A stretch of DNA of 64,000 nt, taken from positions 310,001-374,000 of the forward strand of contig NZ_BJLR01000016.1 of assembly GCF_006538745.1 (NCBI RefSeq), in the 5' to 3' direction. The stretch's first letter is position 1, and every line of letters begins with the position of its first letter. Source of the DNA: Cellulomonas cellasea. Lineage in GTDB: Bacteria > Actinomycetota > Actinomycetes > Actinomycetales > Cellulomonadaceae. Under the pieces are notes generated by a model, which had not been told where the DNA came from, made no database searches, and was given only the letters and a program-made list of their open reading frames with translations. The position numbers were made by a program, and so were the translations under genes. This document shows, in pieces, positions 42,129 to 51,405 of the stretch.

Positions 42129-42134
42129 ACGCTA
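42129..42134 (-). promoter_or_regulatory. -10 box (TAGCGT) of a leaderless promoter for the DUF6518-like gene
   Basis: TAGCGT on the minus strand with 6 nt to the ATG at 42122. Confidence 0.55.
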
Positions 42135-42290
42135 CGCAGGCGTGCGCGCGGTCCGCGTCCGCCCGCCGTCGGGCTCCGCCGTGCGCGGGTCCACCCGTGG
42201 GTGCAGAACCACGTCCGAGCGGAGGCGCACCGGGCGCGAGCGGCGTACAACGGAGTCACCCGCCACATCGACGACGATCGGCAGGCTCCG

Positions 42291-44825
42291 ATGCGCAGGT
42301 TCTCCGTGCCGTCCCGCTCCTCCGCGGCCCCCGCCGCGTCCGTGACCGCCGCCGCCCGCGGGTCCGCGTCCGCGGCCGCCCGGCGGGGCTCCGCGTCCAC
42401 CGCCGCCCGTGCGTCCGCCGCCGCCTCCGCGGCCGTGCTCGCCGCCGGGCTCCTGCTCGCCGGGCCGGCGGGCGCGACGACCGGTCCCGAGGCGCTCGAC
42501 GGCCTCGGCGGCGGCTCGGGCGGGCCGCACGGCGCGGTGCGCTCGACCCCGTACACGAACCCGGTGAGCGCGGGCTTCGCGGACACCTACGCGGACCCCG
42601 CGGTCATCCGTGGCAAGGACGGCTGGTGGTACGCGTACGGCACGACGGACCCGCTGCGCGAGGGCGAGGGCGTGCGCCACCTGCTGCCGATCTCCCGCTC
42701 GTCCGACCTCGTGAGCTGGGAGTACGTCGGCGACGCGTTCACCGAGGACACGCTCCCGGCGTGGGCCGACGCCGGCCGCGGCGCCGCGCTGTGGGCACCC
42801 GACATCCGCTACGTCGACGGCGAGTACCGGCTCTACTACGTCGTCACGGACACCACGACCGGCCCGGACGACCCGGCCGAGCCCAACGACAACGCGATCG
42901 GCGTCGCGACCGCCCCGACGCCGGTGGGCCCGTGGACCGACGCGGGCGACCCCGTCGTGGACCCCCGCCGCGGCGCGGGCGCGTTCGGCGACTTCCGGTG
43001 GACGTTCGACCCGCACCACGTCGTCGGCCCGGACGGCACCGAGCACCTGTTCTACGGCTCCTACTACGGCGGGATCTGGGTCACCGAGCTCGCCGAGGAC
43101 GGCACCGAAGCCGTCGGGGAGCCCGTGCAGGTCGCGATCGACAACAAGTACGAGGGCGCGTACGTGATCCAGCGCGACGGCTGGTGGTACCTGTTCGCGT
43201 CGTCGGCCAACTGCTGCGCGGGCCCGACGACGGGCTACAGCGTGCACGTCGGGCGCTCGCGCGACCTGACCGGGCCGTACGTGGACCGCGAGGGCGTGCC
43301 CCTGAACCAGTCCCGGGCCGGCGGCACGCCCGTGCTCGCGCCGAACGGCAACCGCTGGGTCGGCACCGGGCACAACTCGGTCGTCACGGACCTCGCGGGG
43401 CAGGACTGGATCGTCTACCACGCGATCGACCGCGCGGACCCGTACCTCGACAGGACCGAGGGCATCAACGAGCGGCCCATGCTGATCGACCGGCTCGACT
43501 GGGTCGACGGCTGGCCGACCGCGCGGGCGGGCGCCTGGGCGTCCGAGGACCGGCAGCGCGGCCCCGTCACGGGCCGGGTCACCGGGTTCGACGACGGCAT
43601 CCCGCGCACGTGGCAGGCCGTGGGGCGCTGGGCCACGGGCGCCGACGACGACGCGGGCCCCCACGTGGTGTCCGGCGCGCCGGGCCGCACGGGGGTCAGC
43701 GCGCTCGTCACCCACCGGACCCACGGCGACGGCGTGCGCGTCGAGGCGGACCTGCGCGCCGACCCCGGCGTGACCGCGCAGCACGGGCTCCTCGCCGGGT
43801 ACCGGACGCGCGGCGGGGCGGGCCGGCTCGAACGGCTCACCGACAACCCGGACGCCCGGCGCGGCCCGGTGGACCAGGTCAGCGCGGCGATCGACCCGGC
43901 CACGCGCGAGCTCGTCGTCGAGGCGACCGTCCGCGGCCGGTCCGTCGCCCGCGCGGCCGCGCCGCTGCCCGCGGACCTCGACCTGACGACGTGGCACTCC
44001 GCGGTCCTGACCGTGCGCGACGGCGTCGCCGAGGCCGAGCTCACGCACGCGCGCCTCGGCGACCCGCTCGCCGCCGTGACGCTCGACCTCCCGCGCGGTG
44101 CACGCGTGCCCGGGGCCGCCGGGGCGTTCGCCGCCGGTCCGGGCGTGCACGTCGACAACCTCAGCGCGCTCCCCACGGCGCGCCCGGTCACGCGCACCGT
44201 GCCGCTCGCCCGCCCGGGCGACCTCGTGCTGGAGGACGAGTTCGACGGCGACGCGCTCGACCCCGCGTGGACGGTGCTGCGCTCGCCGCAGGTCACCGTG
44301 GCTGACGGCGTGCTGCGCTGGCCCACCGAGGCCGGCGACCTCGGCGGCACCGCGAACGACGCGGGGGTGCTCCTGCGCGACGCGCCCGACGGCGACTGGA
44401 TCGCAGAGACCCGCCTGACGATCGACCTCGGCACCGACGAGATCCGCAACTACCAACAGGGCGGGATCGTCGCCTACGTGGACGACGACCGGTGGGCGCG
44501 GCTCTCGCACGTCGCGATCTGGAACACCCGGCAGACCGAGTTCGGCACCGAGCTGCCGTACGCCGGGCGGCTGCAGTACGGCGGCACGATCGTCGGGCCG
44601 CCCGCCGAGACCACGTGGCTGCGCCTCGCGCACCGCACGGACGACGCGGGCGAGCACGAGGTCCAGGCGTTCACCTCGACCGACGGGCGCACGTGGGTCG
44701 CGGGCGGCGTGTGGACGTTCCCCGCGGGCTCGGAGCTGTCGATCGGGCTCGTCTCGCACGGCGGCGTGGGGGCGACCGCGGAGTTCGACTACCTCCGGGT
44801 CTTCGATCGCGCGGGCCGCAGCTGA
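42291..44825 (+). CDS. Secreted glycoside hydrolase family 43 protein (arabinan-degrading type)
   Basis: An 844-residue secreted enzyme: a long Ala/Arg/Ser-rich signal region (about 1-62), a five-bladed GH43 propeller (about 80-430) and a C-terminal concanavalin-like region (about 620-840, LVLEDEFDGDALDPAWTV and an FDYLRVFDR end). Catalytic landmarks are YADPAVIRGKDGWWYAYGTT (Asp base), WAPDIRYVDGEYRLYYV, the acid in NKYEGAYVIQRDGWWYLFAS and GTGHNSVVTDLAGQDWIVYHAID. By family it cleaves alpha-arabinosyl or related bonds of plant polysaccharide. It stands alone, 17 bp before the convergent panE-like gene. Confidence 0.9.
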   Translation: MRRFSVPSRSSAAPAASVTAAARGSASAAARRGSASTAARASAAASAAVLAAGLLLAGPAGATTGPEALDGLGGGSGGPHGAVRSTPYTNPVSAGFADTYADPAVIRGKDGWWYAYGTTDPLREGEGVRHLLPISRSSDLVSWEYVGDAFTEDTLPAWADAGRGAALWAPDIRYVDGEYRLYYVVTDTTTGPDDPAEPNDNAIGVATAPTPVGPWTDAGDPVVDPRRGAGAFGDFRWTFDPHHVVGPDGTEHLFYGSYYGGIWVTELAEDGTEAVGEPVQVAIDNKYEGAYVIQRDGWWYLFASSANCCAGPTTGYSVHVGRSRDLTGPYVDREGVPLNQSRAGGTPVLAPNGNRWVGTGHNSVVTDLAGQDWIVYHAIDRADPYLDRTEGINERPMLIDRLDWVDGWPTARAGAWASEDRQRGPVTGRVTGFDDGIPRTWQAVGRWATGADDDAGPHVVSGAPGRTGVSALVTHRTHGDGVRVEADLRADPGVTAQHGLLAGYRTRGGAGRLERLTDNPDARRGPVDQVSAAIDPATRELVVEATVRGRSVARAAAPLPADLDLTTWHSAVLTVRDGVAEAELTHARLGDPLAAVTLDLPRGARVPGAAGAFAAGPGVHVDNLSALPTARPVTRTVPLARPGDLVLEDEFDGDALDPAWTVLRSPQVTVADGVLRWPTEAGDLGGTANDAGVLLRDAPDGDWIAETRLTIDLGTDEIRNYQQGGIVAYVDDDRWARLSHVAIWNTRQTEFGTELPYAGRLQYGGTIVGPPAETTWLRLAHRTDDAGEHEVQAFTSTDGRTWVAGGVWTFPAGSELSIGLVSHGGVGATAEFDYLRVFDRAGRS

Positions 44826-44842
44826 CGGCGGCGCCGCCCGGC

Positions 44843-45841
44843 TCAGCGCGCCGCGGCGACCAGCTCCTGCACGGCCGCGACGTCGTACGGCGCCGCGCCC
44901 CGGCGCTGCCGCTGGGCGTCGCGCGCCGCGGCCTGCACGGCGTCGTTGACCGGGGTCGGTACGCCGTGCAGCCGCCCGAGCAGCGCGATCTCACCGTTGA
45001 GGTAGTCGACCTCGATGCCGTCGGTGCCGCGCGCGAGGCTCTGCCACGTCGAGCTGCCGCCGCGCGGCCCGGTGCCGACCGGGCGCACCTGCACGGCGTC
45101 GCCCCGGCGCTCCTGCTCCTGCGCGGGCGTCGAGAAGTCGATCCCCGCGGCGGTGAGCACGGCCTCGCCCTCGGCGCGCAGCTCGTCGAGCAGCTTACGG
45201 GTCCCGGGCGCGCCGCCGACGAGCGCGTCGAGCCCGTTGCCGAGGTTGCTCAGCAGCTTGCCGTACTTCCACCGCATGACCTCGGCGTCCTCGACCGCGA
45301 GGAACCGGCTCGCCCCGAGGTCGGCGACGAGGCGTGCGGTCACGTCGTCGAGCGACCCCGGCACGCGCCCCACCGTGAGGAAGCCCGAGCGCGGGTGCCC
45401 CTCGGCCTGCACCGTGCCGGGCGTCAGGTAGGACGCGGGCAGCCACACGCACACCCCGTACACGCGCCGGAAGACGCGCAGCGCGGCGTGCTCGTTCGCG
45501 ACACCGTTCTGCGCGGTCACGAACGGCAGCCGGTGCGCCGCGGGGGCGCCGGACGCGCCCACCGGCACGTCCGCCCACGCGTCGAGCACGCTGCGGGTGT
45601 CCTGCGACTTGACCGCCGACACCAGGACGTCGTCGTCGGTCAGCGTGAGCTCGTCGGGCCCACCCACCGCGGGGACGGGCAGCGTCGAGGACCCGTCGGG
45701 CGTCTCGAGGACCAGCCCGCGGTCGCGGATCGCGTCGAGGTGCGCGCCGCGCGCCACGAGGACCACGTCGTGCCTCGCCTCGAAGAGCCTCCCGCCGAGG
45801 GTCCCGCCCACCGCGCCCGCACCGATCACGACGTATCTCAT
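44843..45841 (-). CDS. Ketopantoate reductase (PanE/ApbA) family protein
   Basis: A 332-residue two-domain NADPH-dependent reductase. The Rossmann motif is VVIGAGAVGGTLGGRL at the N-terminus. Further on, VSAVKSQDT and AQNGVANE match the substrate-binding region, and MRWKYGKLLSNLGN contains the catalytic Lys. Family reaction: ketopantoate to pantoate (coenzyme A synthesis); several paralogues act on other 2-oxo acids, so the specific substrate is open. The ATG has TACGAT 7 nt upstream (leaderless). It is divergent from the M20 peptidase gene. Confidence 0.88.
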   Translation of the reverse strand: MRYVVIGAGAVGGTLGGRLFEARHDVVLVARGAHLDAIRDRGLVLETPDGSSTLPVPAVGGPDELTLTDDDVLVSAVKSQDTRSVLDAWADVPVGASGAPAAHRLPFVTAQNGVANEHAALRVFRRVYGVCVWLPASYLTPGTVQAEGHPRSGFLTVGRVPGSLDDVTARLVADLGASRFLAVEDAEVMRWKYGKLLSNLGNGLDALVGGAPGTRKLLDELRAEGEAVLTAAGIDFSTPAQEQERRGDAVQVRPVGTGPRGGSSTWQSLARGTDGIEVDYLNGEIALLGRLHGVPTPVNDAVQAAARDAQRQRRGAAPYDVAAVQELVAAAR

Positions 45842-45848
45842 GCGGGGG

Positions 45849-45854
45849 ATCGTA
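45849..45854 (-). promoter_or_regulatory. -10 box (TACGAT) of a leaderless promoter for the PanE-like gene
   Basis: TACGAT on the minus strand with 7 nt to the ATG at 45841. Confidence 0.55.
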
Positions 45855-45966
45855 GGTCGGGGCGTCGCAGGGTGGCGTGTCGTAGCGTCGGGTGGACGCG
45901 CCGGACCGCGGGCGCGGACCCACGCGCGCCGGCCCGGGCGTGCGGCCACGCAGGGGGAGACCGCAC

Positions 45967-47193
45967 GTGACCGAGCCCGACCGCACGCCCGACCGCACCG
46001 CCACCCTCCTCGCCGACGCGCAGGCGCTCGCCCCCGGGCTGACCGCGCTGCGCCACGACCTGCACCGGGTCCCCGAGATCGGCCTGCACCTGCCGAAGAC
46101 CCAGGCGCTCGTGCTCGCCGCGCTCGACGGCCTGGGCCTCGAGGTCACGACCGGCACCGGCCTGTCCTCGGTCGTCGCGGTGCTGCGCGGCGCCCGCCCC
46201 GGACCCGCGGTGCTGCTGCGCGGCGACATGGACGCGCTGCCCGTGACCGAGGAGTCGGGCGAGCCGTTCACGAGCGAGCACCCCGGCGTGATGCACGCGT
46301 GCGGCCACGACCAGCACGTGACCGGGCTCGTCGGCGCCGCCCGGCTGCTCGCGGCCCGGCACGAGGAGCTCGCCGGCTCGGTCGTGCTCATGTTCCAGCC
46401 CGGCGAGGAGGGCGACCACGGCGCCCGGCTCATGATCGAGGAGGGCGTGCTCGACGCCGCGGGCGAGCGCGTCGTCGCCGCGTACGGGCTGCACGTCGTC
46501 TCGTCGATGCTCCCGGCGGGGCTGGTCACGAGCCGCCCCGGCCCGGCGATGGCGGCCGCCGACCAGATGTACATGACCGTGCGCGGGCGCGGCGGCCACG
46601 GCTCGTCCCCGCACCGCGCCGCGGACCCGGTCACGGTCGCCGCGGAGATCGTGCTCGCGTTCCAGGCCGCGGTGACCCGCCAGTTCGACGCGCACGACCC
46701 CGTCGTCGTGACGGTCGGCCGGATCGCCGCGGGCACGACCGACAACGTGATCCCGGAGACCGCCGAGCTCGCCGCGACGATCCGCACGTTCTCCGAGGCG
46801 CACCACGCCGAGATCCCCGAGCGCCTCACGCGCGTCGCCGAGCACGTCGCGCTCGCGCACGGCCTGACCGCCGAGGTCGACTACGTGCGCGGCTACCCGG
46901 TCACGGTCAACGACGCGCACGAGGTCGAACGGGCGGCGCGCGTCACCCGGGCGCTCAGCGGGGAGGCCGGGTACGTGACTGCGGACCGACCGGTCTCGGG
47001 GGCCGAGGACTTCTCCTACGTCCTGCAGCAGGTGCCGGGCGCCTTCGTGTTCCTGGGCGCGACCCCGGCCGGCGCCGACCCCGCGACCGCCCCGTACAAC
47101 CACGCGGCCGGCGCACGGTTCGACGACGCGGTGCTGCCGCTCGCGTCGGCGCTGCTCGCGGGCCTCGCGCTCGACCGCCTCGCGGAGGGTTGA
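45967..47193 (+). CDS. M20-family amidohydrolase (hippurate hydrolase-like)
   Basis: A 408-residue binuclear metallo-amidohydrolase. Motifs: LRHDLHRVPEIGL, VLLRGDMDALPV, the metal-site HACGHDQH, FQPGEEGDHGA with the catalytic Glu pair and YGLHV. A dimerisation insertion follows (GRGGHGSSPHRAADPV), and the last metal-site His is in YNHAAGARF. Relatives release amino acids from N-acyl or amino-benzoyl conjugates; the substrate is unknown. The GTG at 45967 follows GGGGGAG. It ends before a strong bidirectional terminator. Confidence 0.93.
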   Translation: MTEPDRTPDRTATLLADAQALAPGLTALRHDLHRVPEIGLHLPKTQALVLAALDGLGLEVTTGTGLSSVVAVLRGARPGPAVLLRGDMDALPVTEESGEPFTSEHPGVMHACGHDQHVTGLVGAARLLAARHEELAGSVVLMFQPGEEGDHGARLMIEEGVLDAAGERVVAAYGLHVVSSMLPAGLVTSRPGPAMAAADQMYMTVRGRGGHGSSPHRAADPVTVAAEIVLAFQAAVTRQFDAHDPVVVTVGRIAAGTTDNVIPETAELAATIRTFSEAHHAEIPERLTRVAEHVALAHGLTAEVDYVRGYPVTVNDAHEVERAARVTRALSGEAGYVTADRPVSGAEDFSYVLQQVPGAFVFLGATPAGADPATAPYNHAAGARFDDAVLPLASALLAGLALDRLAEG

Positions 47194-47330
47194 GGCCGGG
47201 CTGCACACCGGACCGAGCACCGGGTGCGGAGCCCCCGCGCTGAGCACCGGGCGCTGAGCACCGGGCGCCGAGCGCCGGGCACCGGGCACCGGGCCGCCCG
47301 GCGCGACGACAGGGTCGCCCCCCGGACGCC

Positions 47331-47377
47331 ACGACGGCTCCCCTCCCGCGAGGACCTCGCGGGAGGGGAGCCGTCGT
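47331..47377. terminator. Perfect 22-bp hairpin terminator between convergent genes
   Basis: The left arm 47331-47352 (ACGACGGCTCCCCTCCCGCG...) and right arm 47356-47377 are exact inverse complements around a 3-nt loop. It serves the M20 gene (+) and the repeat surface protein gene (-). Confidence 0.9.
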
Positions 47378-47403
47378 CGTGCGTGCGTGCCGTCAGCCGA
47401 CCG

Positions 47404-49032
47404 TCAGCCGACCGTCACCGAGCGGCAGCCCATCGGGGTGTTCGCCTGGGTTGTGGTGTCGATCGCGTACAGGCACACCTGGTGCGTGCCGGGACCGGCG
47501 ACGAAGTTGCGCAGGAAGCCCTGGTGCGTCCCCGCTCCGGGGTACGCGGCCTTGACGTCCGGGCGGGCGAGGGACGTCACGATGTCCCCGCCGAACGCCC
47601 CGTTGACGTAGTAGTGGACGTGCACCCCGCCGGGCGCGTCGGGGTCGAACGCCCAGCCGCGCAGGACGACCTGGTTGTCCGCCTCGGCGGTCAGCAGCTC
47701 GAAGTTGCCGACCGGGAGCCGGTTGCCGCTGACCGTGATCGTCCGGCAGCCCATCGGCGTGTTCGCCTTCGTCGTCGTGTCGATCGCGTAGGTGCACACC
47801 TGGTGCGTGCCCGGGCCCGCCGTGAACGAGCGCGTGAAGCCGTGCAGGTCACCCGTGCCGGGGTAGGCCGCCCCGACGTCGCGGCGCAGCTCGTGGGCGT
47901 TGACCGAGCCGCCCCAGCCGCCGTTGACGTAGAAGTGGACGTCGATCGGCCCGTTGGTGTCGGGGTCGACCGCCCAGCCCGTGAGGGTCACGGTCGGGCC
48001 CGTCGCCGTGAGCGACTCGAAGTTCGCGACGGGCAGCTTGTTGCCCCCGACGGTGACCGTGCGGCAGCCCATCGGGGTGTTCGTGCCGTAGGTCGTGTCG
48101 ATCGCGTAGGTGCAGACCTGGTGCGTGCCGGGGCCGGCGGTGAAGCTCCGCGAGAAGCCCTGGGTCTGCCCGGCGCCCGGGTACAGGCGAGCGACGTCGC
48201 TGCGTGCGACGTCGGTCCGGACCGAGCCGCCCCACGCGCCGTTCACGTAGAAGTGCACGTCGACCGGTCCGGCCTGGTCGCGGTCGAGCGCCCAGCCGGA
48301 GAGGGTGACGGCGGTGCCCGCTGCCGTGAGGGACTCGAAGTTCCCGATGGGGAGCGTCGCCGTGACGTTCACCGTGCGGCAGCCGAGGAAGGCCTCCGCC
48401 TCGGTCTCGAGCACGAGCGCGAACGCGCACACCTCGTGCAGCCCCGGCTCCTCCTGGAACGTCGAGAGGAAGCCGTGCTCGTTGCCGGTCCCCGGGTAGG
48501 CGGCGCCGACGTCCGTGCGGACGATGTCGGTGTCGACGATCTCCGACCACTCCTCGTCGACGACGTACCCGACGACCGCGGAGGCCGACGCGGAGGCGTC
48601 GAGCGCCCAGCCGCGCACCGTGATGCTGAGCCCCGAGGCGCTGATCGACTCGAAGGAGCCGACCAGGAGCTCCCCGGCCGCTGCCTCGACCGCTCCGGCG
48701 TCCGTGCCCGGCTCGGTGGCGAGCGGGGACGACTCGTCGGCCGCCGCCGTCGGCGAGGTGGTCAGGGGCTCCAGGGGCGGGGTGCTCACCGGCTCCAGGG
48801 GCTGCGTGGTCCCGTCGGCGGGCGCGCCCGGGTCCGCGGGCGCGGGCGAGGCGGTGGCCGGCTCGCTGGGCGACGCGGTCGCCGCCGGGGCGTCGGTCGT
48901 CGCGCTCTCGCTGGGGGTGGGCGCGGTCGCGGAGGCCGCGCTCACGGAGGTCAGCCCTGCGCCGGTCAGGAGGAGCGCCACGGCGAGGCGGGCAGCACCC
49001 CGCCGTCGGAGGGAGTTGCGGGCCAGGGACAT
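47404..49032 (-). CDS. Secreted surface protein with four Ig-like repeats
   Basis: A 542-residue secreted protein: signal peptide (about 1-34), a Ser/Thr/Pro/Ala-rich wall-spanning linker (about 35-120), and four repeats of about 106 residues (about 122-226, 227-332, 333-438, 439-542). The repeat signature is LPVGNFESLTA, then V-x-L-x-GWAxDPD, DVHFYVNGxWGGSV, FTAGPGTHQVCTYAIDTT and NTPMGCRTVTV, with one conserved Cys pair in each. Repeats 2-4 are close to each other and repeat 1 is divergent. No enzyme domain or sortase motif is seen. CGGAG precedes the ATG. Confidence 0.82.
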   Translation of the reverse strand: MSLARNSLRRRGAARLAVALLLTGAGLTSVSAASATAPTPSESATTDAPAATASPSEPATASPAPADPGAPADGTTQPLEPVSTPPLEPLTTSPTAAADESSPLATEPGTDAGAVEAAAGELLVGSFESISASGLSITVRGWALDASASASAVVGYVVDEEWSEIVDTDIVRTDVGAAYPGTGNEHGFLSTFQEEPGLHEVCAFALVLETEAEAFLGCRTVNVTATLPIGNFESLTAAGTAVTLSGWALDRDQAGPVDVHFYVNGAWGGSVRTDVARSDVARLYPGAGQTQGFSRSFTAGPGTHQVCTYAIDTTYGTNTPMGCRTVTVGGNKLPVANFESLTATGPTVTLTGWAVDPDTNGPIDVHFYVNGGWGGSVNAHELRRDVGAAYPGTGDLHGFTRSFTAGPGTHQVCTYAIDTTTKANTPMGCRTITVSGNRLPVGNFELLTAEADNQVVLRGWAFDPDAPGGVHVHYYVNGAFGGDIVTSLARPDVKAAYPGAGTHQGFLRNFVAGPGTHQVCLYAIDTTTQANTPMGCRSVTVG

Positions 49033-49277
49033 CGTGGTGCTCCGGGTGCTGGGTGGTCACGTGCCCGGACGCGGGCGCGTGCAGGTGCCGACGCCGGCGG
49101 TGGCCCGCGAGGAGGGGCGGGTGCCCGACGGCGGACTCAACCTAGTGACGGGGACCCTCGTCGGGCCACGGATTCACTCGTTCGCCACGCCGGCTTCGAG
49201 CGGGACGGACCCTGGGGCGACGAGGACGCCGCACGACCTGGTCGTGACCGCCCCCGAACCTCGGCGACGATGGTCCC

Positions 49278-50324
49278 GTGCGTGCCGTCGTGGTCGAGGA
49301 GTTCGGTCGGGTCCCCGTGGTCCGGGAGGTGCCCGAGCCGGTGTGCGTGCCGCACGGGGTCGTCCTGCGCGTCGAGGCGACGGGGGTGTGCCGCTCGGAC
49401 TGGCACGGCTGGCAGGGGCACGACGACGGCATCACGCTCCCGCACGTCCCCGGGCACGAGCTCGCGGGCACGATCGTCGAGGTCGGCGCCGACGTGCGGC
49501 ACTGGTCCGTCGGGGACCGGGTCACCGTGCCGTTCGTGTGCGCGTGCGGCGACTGCCCGGCGTGCGCCGCGGGCGAGCACCAGGTGTGCGAGCGCCAGAC
49601 GCAGCCCGGCTTCACGCACGACGGGTCGTTCGCCGAGCGGGTCGCGCTCGACCACGCCGACGTCAACCTCGTCGCGCTCCCGCCCGGCCTGTCGGCGGTC
49701 ACCGCGGCAGGGTTGGGCTGCCGGTTCGCGACGGCGTACCGGGCGGTGACCGTGCACGGCCGGCCGGGTGCCGGGGAGTGGGTCGCTGTGCACGGGTGCG
49801 GCGGCGTGGGGCTCTCCGCGGTGATGGTCGCGGCGTCGCTCGGGGCGCGGGTCGTCGCGGTGGACGTGTCCCCGGCGGCCCGGGCGGCGGCGCTCGACCT
49901 CGGCGCGGAGCACGCGCTCGACGCGTCGGCCCTCGCGCCGGCCGACGTCGCCGCCGCCGTCCACGAGACCACGGGCGGCGGCGCGCACGTCTCGCTCGAC
50001 GCGCTCGGCAGCGCCGCGACCGCCGCCGCGTCGGTGCTGGGCCTGCGCCGGCGCGGCCGGCACGTGCAGGTCGGGCTCCTGCTCGGGGCGGACGCCGACC
50101 CGGCGCTGCCGATGGGCCGCGTGGTCGCGTGGGAGCTCGAGGTCTACGGCAGCCACGGCATGGCCGCGCACGAGTACCCGGCGATGCTGGCCCGCATCGC
50201 CGACGGCACCCTGCGCCCGGACCGGCTCGTCGGCCCGGTCGTGACGCTCGACGACGCCCCGGCGGCGCTCGCGGCGATGAGCGGCCCTGCGACCTCCGTG
50301 GGGATGACGGTCGTCGTCCCCTGA
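49278..50324 (+). CDS. Zinc-dependent medium-chain alcohol dehydrogenase
   Basis: A 348-residue MDR-family dehydrogenase. Catalytic zinc site: [11 protein letters not shown] (Cys, His) and GHELAG. Structural zinc Cys cluster: [20 protein letters not shown]-binding [18 protein letters not shown] with the acidic VVAVDVS that prefers NAD(H). Length is normal. It oxidises an alcohol or reduces an aldehyde; the exact substrate is not predictable. The GTG start has a GACGAT hexamer 6 nt upstream, again like a leaderless promoter. Confidence 0.92.
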   Translation: MRAVVVEEFGRVPVVREVPEPVCVPHGVVLRVEATGVCRSDWHGWQGHDDGITLPHVPGHELAGTIVEVGADVRHWSVGDRVTVPFVCACGDCPACAAGEHQVCERQTQPGFTHDGSFAERVALDHADVNLVALPPGLSAVTAAGLGCRFATAYRAVTVHGRPGAGEWVAVHGCGGVGLSAVMVAASLGARVVAVDVSPAARAAALDLGAEHALDASALAPADVAAAVHETTGGGAHVSLDALGSAATAAASVLGLRRRGRHVQVGLLLGADADPALPMGRVVAWELEVYGSHGMAAHEYPAMLARIADGTLRPDRLVGPVVTLDDAPAALAAMSGPATSVGMTVVVP

Positions 50325-50457
50325 ACCTGCCGCCCGCGCGCCCGCGCGCCCGCCCGTCCGCCCGCCGCTCGCGACCGACGGTCCTCCACGCTCAAGCCCG
50401 GGCCCCCGGGGGCCGATGTCCCGGCTGACCGCCGCGCCGCAGCACCCAGGAGACGGC

Positions 50458-50932
50458 ATGAGCTCGTTCGTCGTGAGCGACGACCACATCGACTACCTGG
50501 TGACGGCGGCGCTCGTCCACGTCCCCGATCACCCGGCGGTGGTCAGCCGCGAGCCCGCGGAGCTCGGGCGGCTCCTGCTCCGGGAGAACGTCGGGACCGT
50601 CACGGACCGGTACCTGGGCTGGGGCGAGGAGGACCTGGACGACGACGAGCGCGAGGAGCTCGAAGGGTACGCGAGCCGCGTCGCGGGGTACGTGTTCCGC
50701 CCCGTGAGCGAGGTCGACGCCGCACAGGGCGGTGCTGGTCGCCCGGTGCTGGCAGTATCAGCGCGAGCGTGAGTCGGCGTCCGACCTCCCGGAGACGTGG
50801 GTGCTCGCCGACGCGCTCGTCGACGCGGCGCTCGCGTCGCTCCCGGACTCGGCGTTCGAGAACCCGGCCGAGCCCCGCAGCTCCGGCAACCTCGCCGGTC
50901 GTGACTCCCTGGCGTGGGACTGGCGGCGCTGA
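50458..50932 (+). pseudogene. Small hypothetical gene broken by a one-base frameshift
   Basis: The frame from ATG 50458 (CAGGAG upstream; MSSFVVSDDHIDYLVTAAL) runs to GYVFRPVSEVDAAQ, then goes out of frame at a GGG run (50727-50729) and stops early at 50772. Removing one G there joins directly to AVLVARCWQYQRERESASD, which ends at TGA 50932. The joined product (about 158 residues) looks like the small actinobacterial proteins that start MSSFxxSxxHIDxLV. Either a real frameshift mutation or a sequencing error in a G run; no function is known for the intact family. Confidence 0.7.
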
Positions 50933-51048
50933 CGGCGCCACCCCTGGGCGTCCACCGGGTGCCGGTGCCACGGGCTCGGACGCCGACGTGCGCGCAGCCG
51001 CCGTCGTGGCGGACGGCGGCCCGGCACTTGCTCGGATAGGCCGTTCGG

Positions 51049-51060
51049 CGATATATATCG
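51049..51060. promoter_or_regulatory. PadR-type operator overlapping the -10 region
   Basis: CGATATATATCG, a perfect 12-bp palindrome, 3 bp before the PadR start codon. AT-rich hexamers inside it can serve as the -10, so a bound dimer would block the leaderless promoter. This fits autoregulation by the PadR protein. Confidence 0.7.
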
Positions 51061-51063
51061 ACC

Positions 51064-51405
51064 ATGCCGAAACGGATGTCCGAGCAGTCCTACCTCGTGC
51101 TCCTCGCGCTCGCCGAGGAGCCGCGGCACGGGTACGGCGTCGTCCAGGCCGTCCTCGCGCTGTCCGACGGCGACGTGCGGCTCGGCGCCGGGACGCTCTA
51201 CGGGATCCTCGACCGGCTCGTCGCCGCCGGGCAGGCCGAGGCGTCGGGGGAGGTCGTCGTCGACGGTCGCCTGCGGCGCTACTACCGGCTGACCGACGCG
51301 GGTCATGAGGCGCTCACCGCCGAGACCGCGCGCCTGCGCGACCTCGCCCGCCGCGCGCAGCGGGTCCTCACCGCAGCTCCGCGACCGGCGCTGGGGCAGG
51401 CATGA
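51064..51405 (+). CDS. PadR-family transcriptional regulator
   Basis: A 113-residue winged helix-turn-helix protein: SEQSYLVLLALAEEPRHGYGVVQAVLA, GAGTLYGILDRLVAAGQAE, the wing GEVVVDGRLRRYYRLTDAGHEAL and a short C-terminal dimerisation helix (PadR s2 type). It would repress its own operon through the palindrome before the start. Its stop overlaps the start of the next gene (ATGA), so it is the first gene of a three-gene unit with two membrane-associated or signalling proteins of unknown function. Confidence 0.93.
   Translation: MPKRMSEQSYLVLLALAEEPRHGYGVVQAVLALSDGDVRLGAGTLYGILDRLVAAGQAEASGEVVVDGRLRRYYRLTDAGHEALTAETARLRDLARRAQRVLTAAPRPALGQA

Noticed and set aside
47217-47295. GAGCACCGGGC-type short repeats after the M20 gene
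   Set aside because: Degenerate low-complexity GC sequence; too irregular to call a functional repeat.
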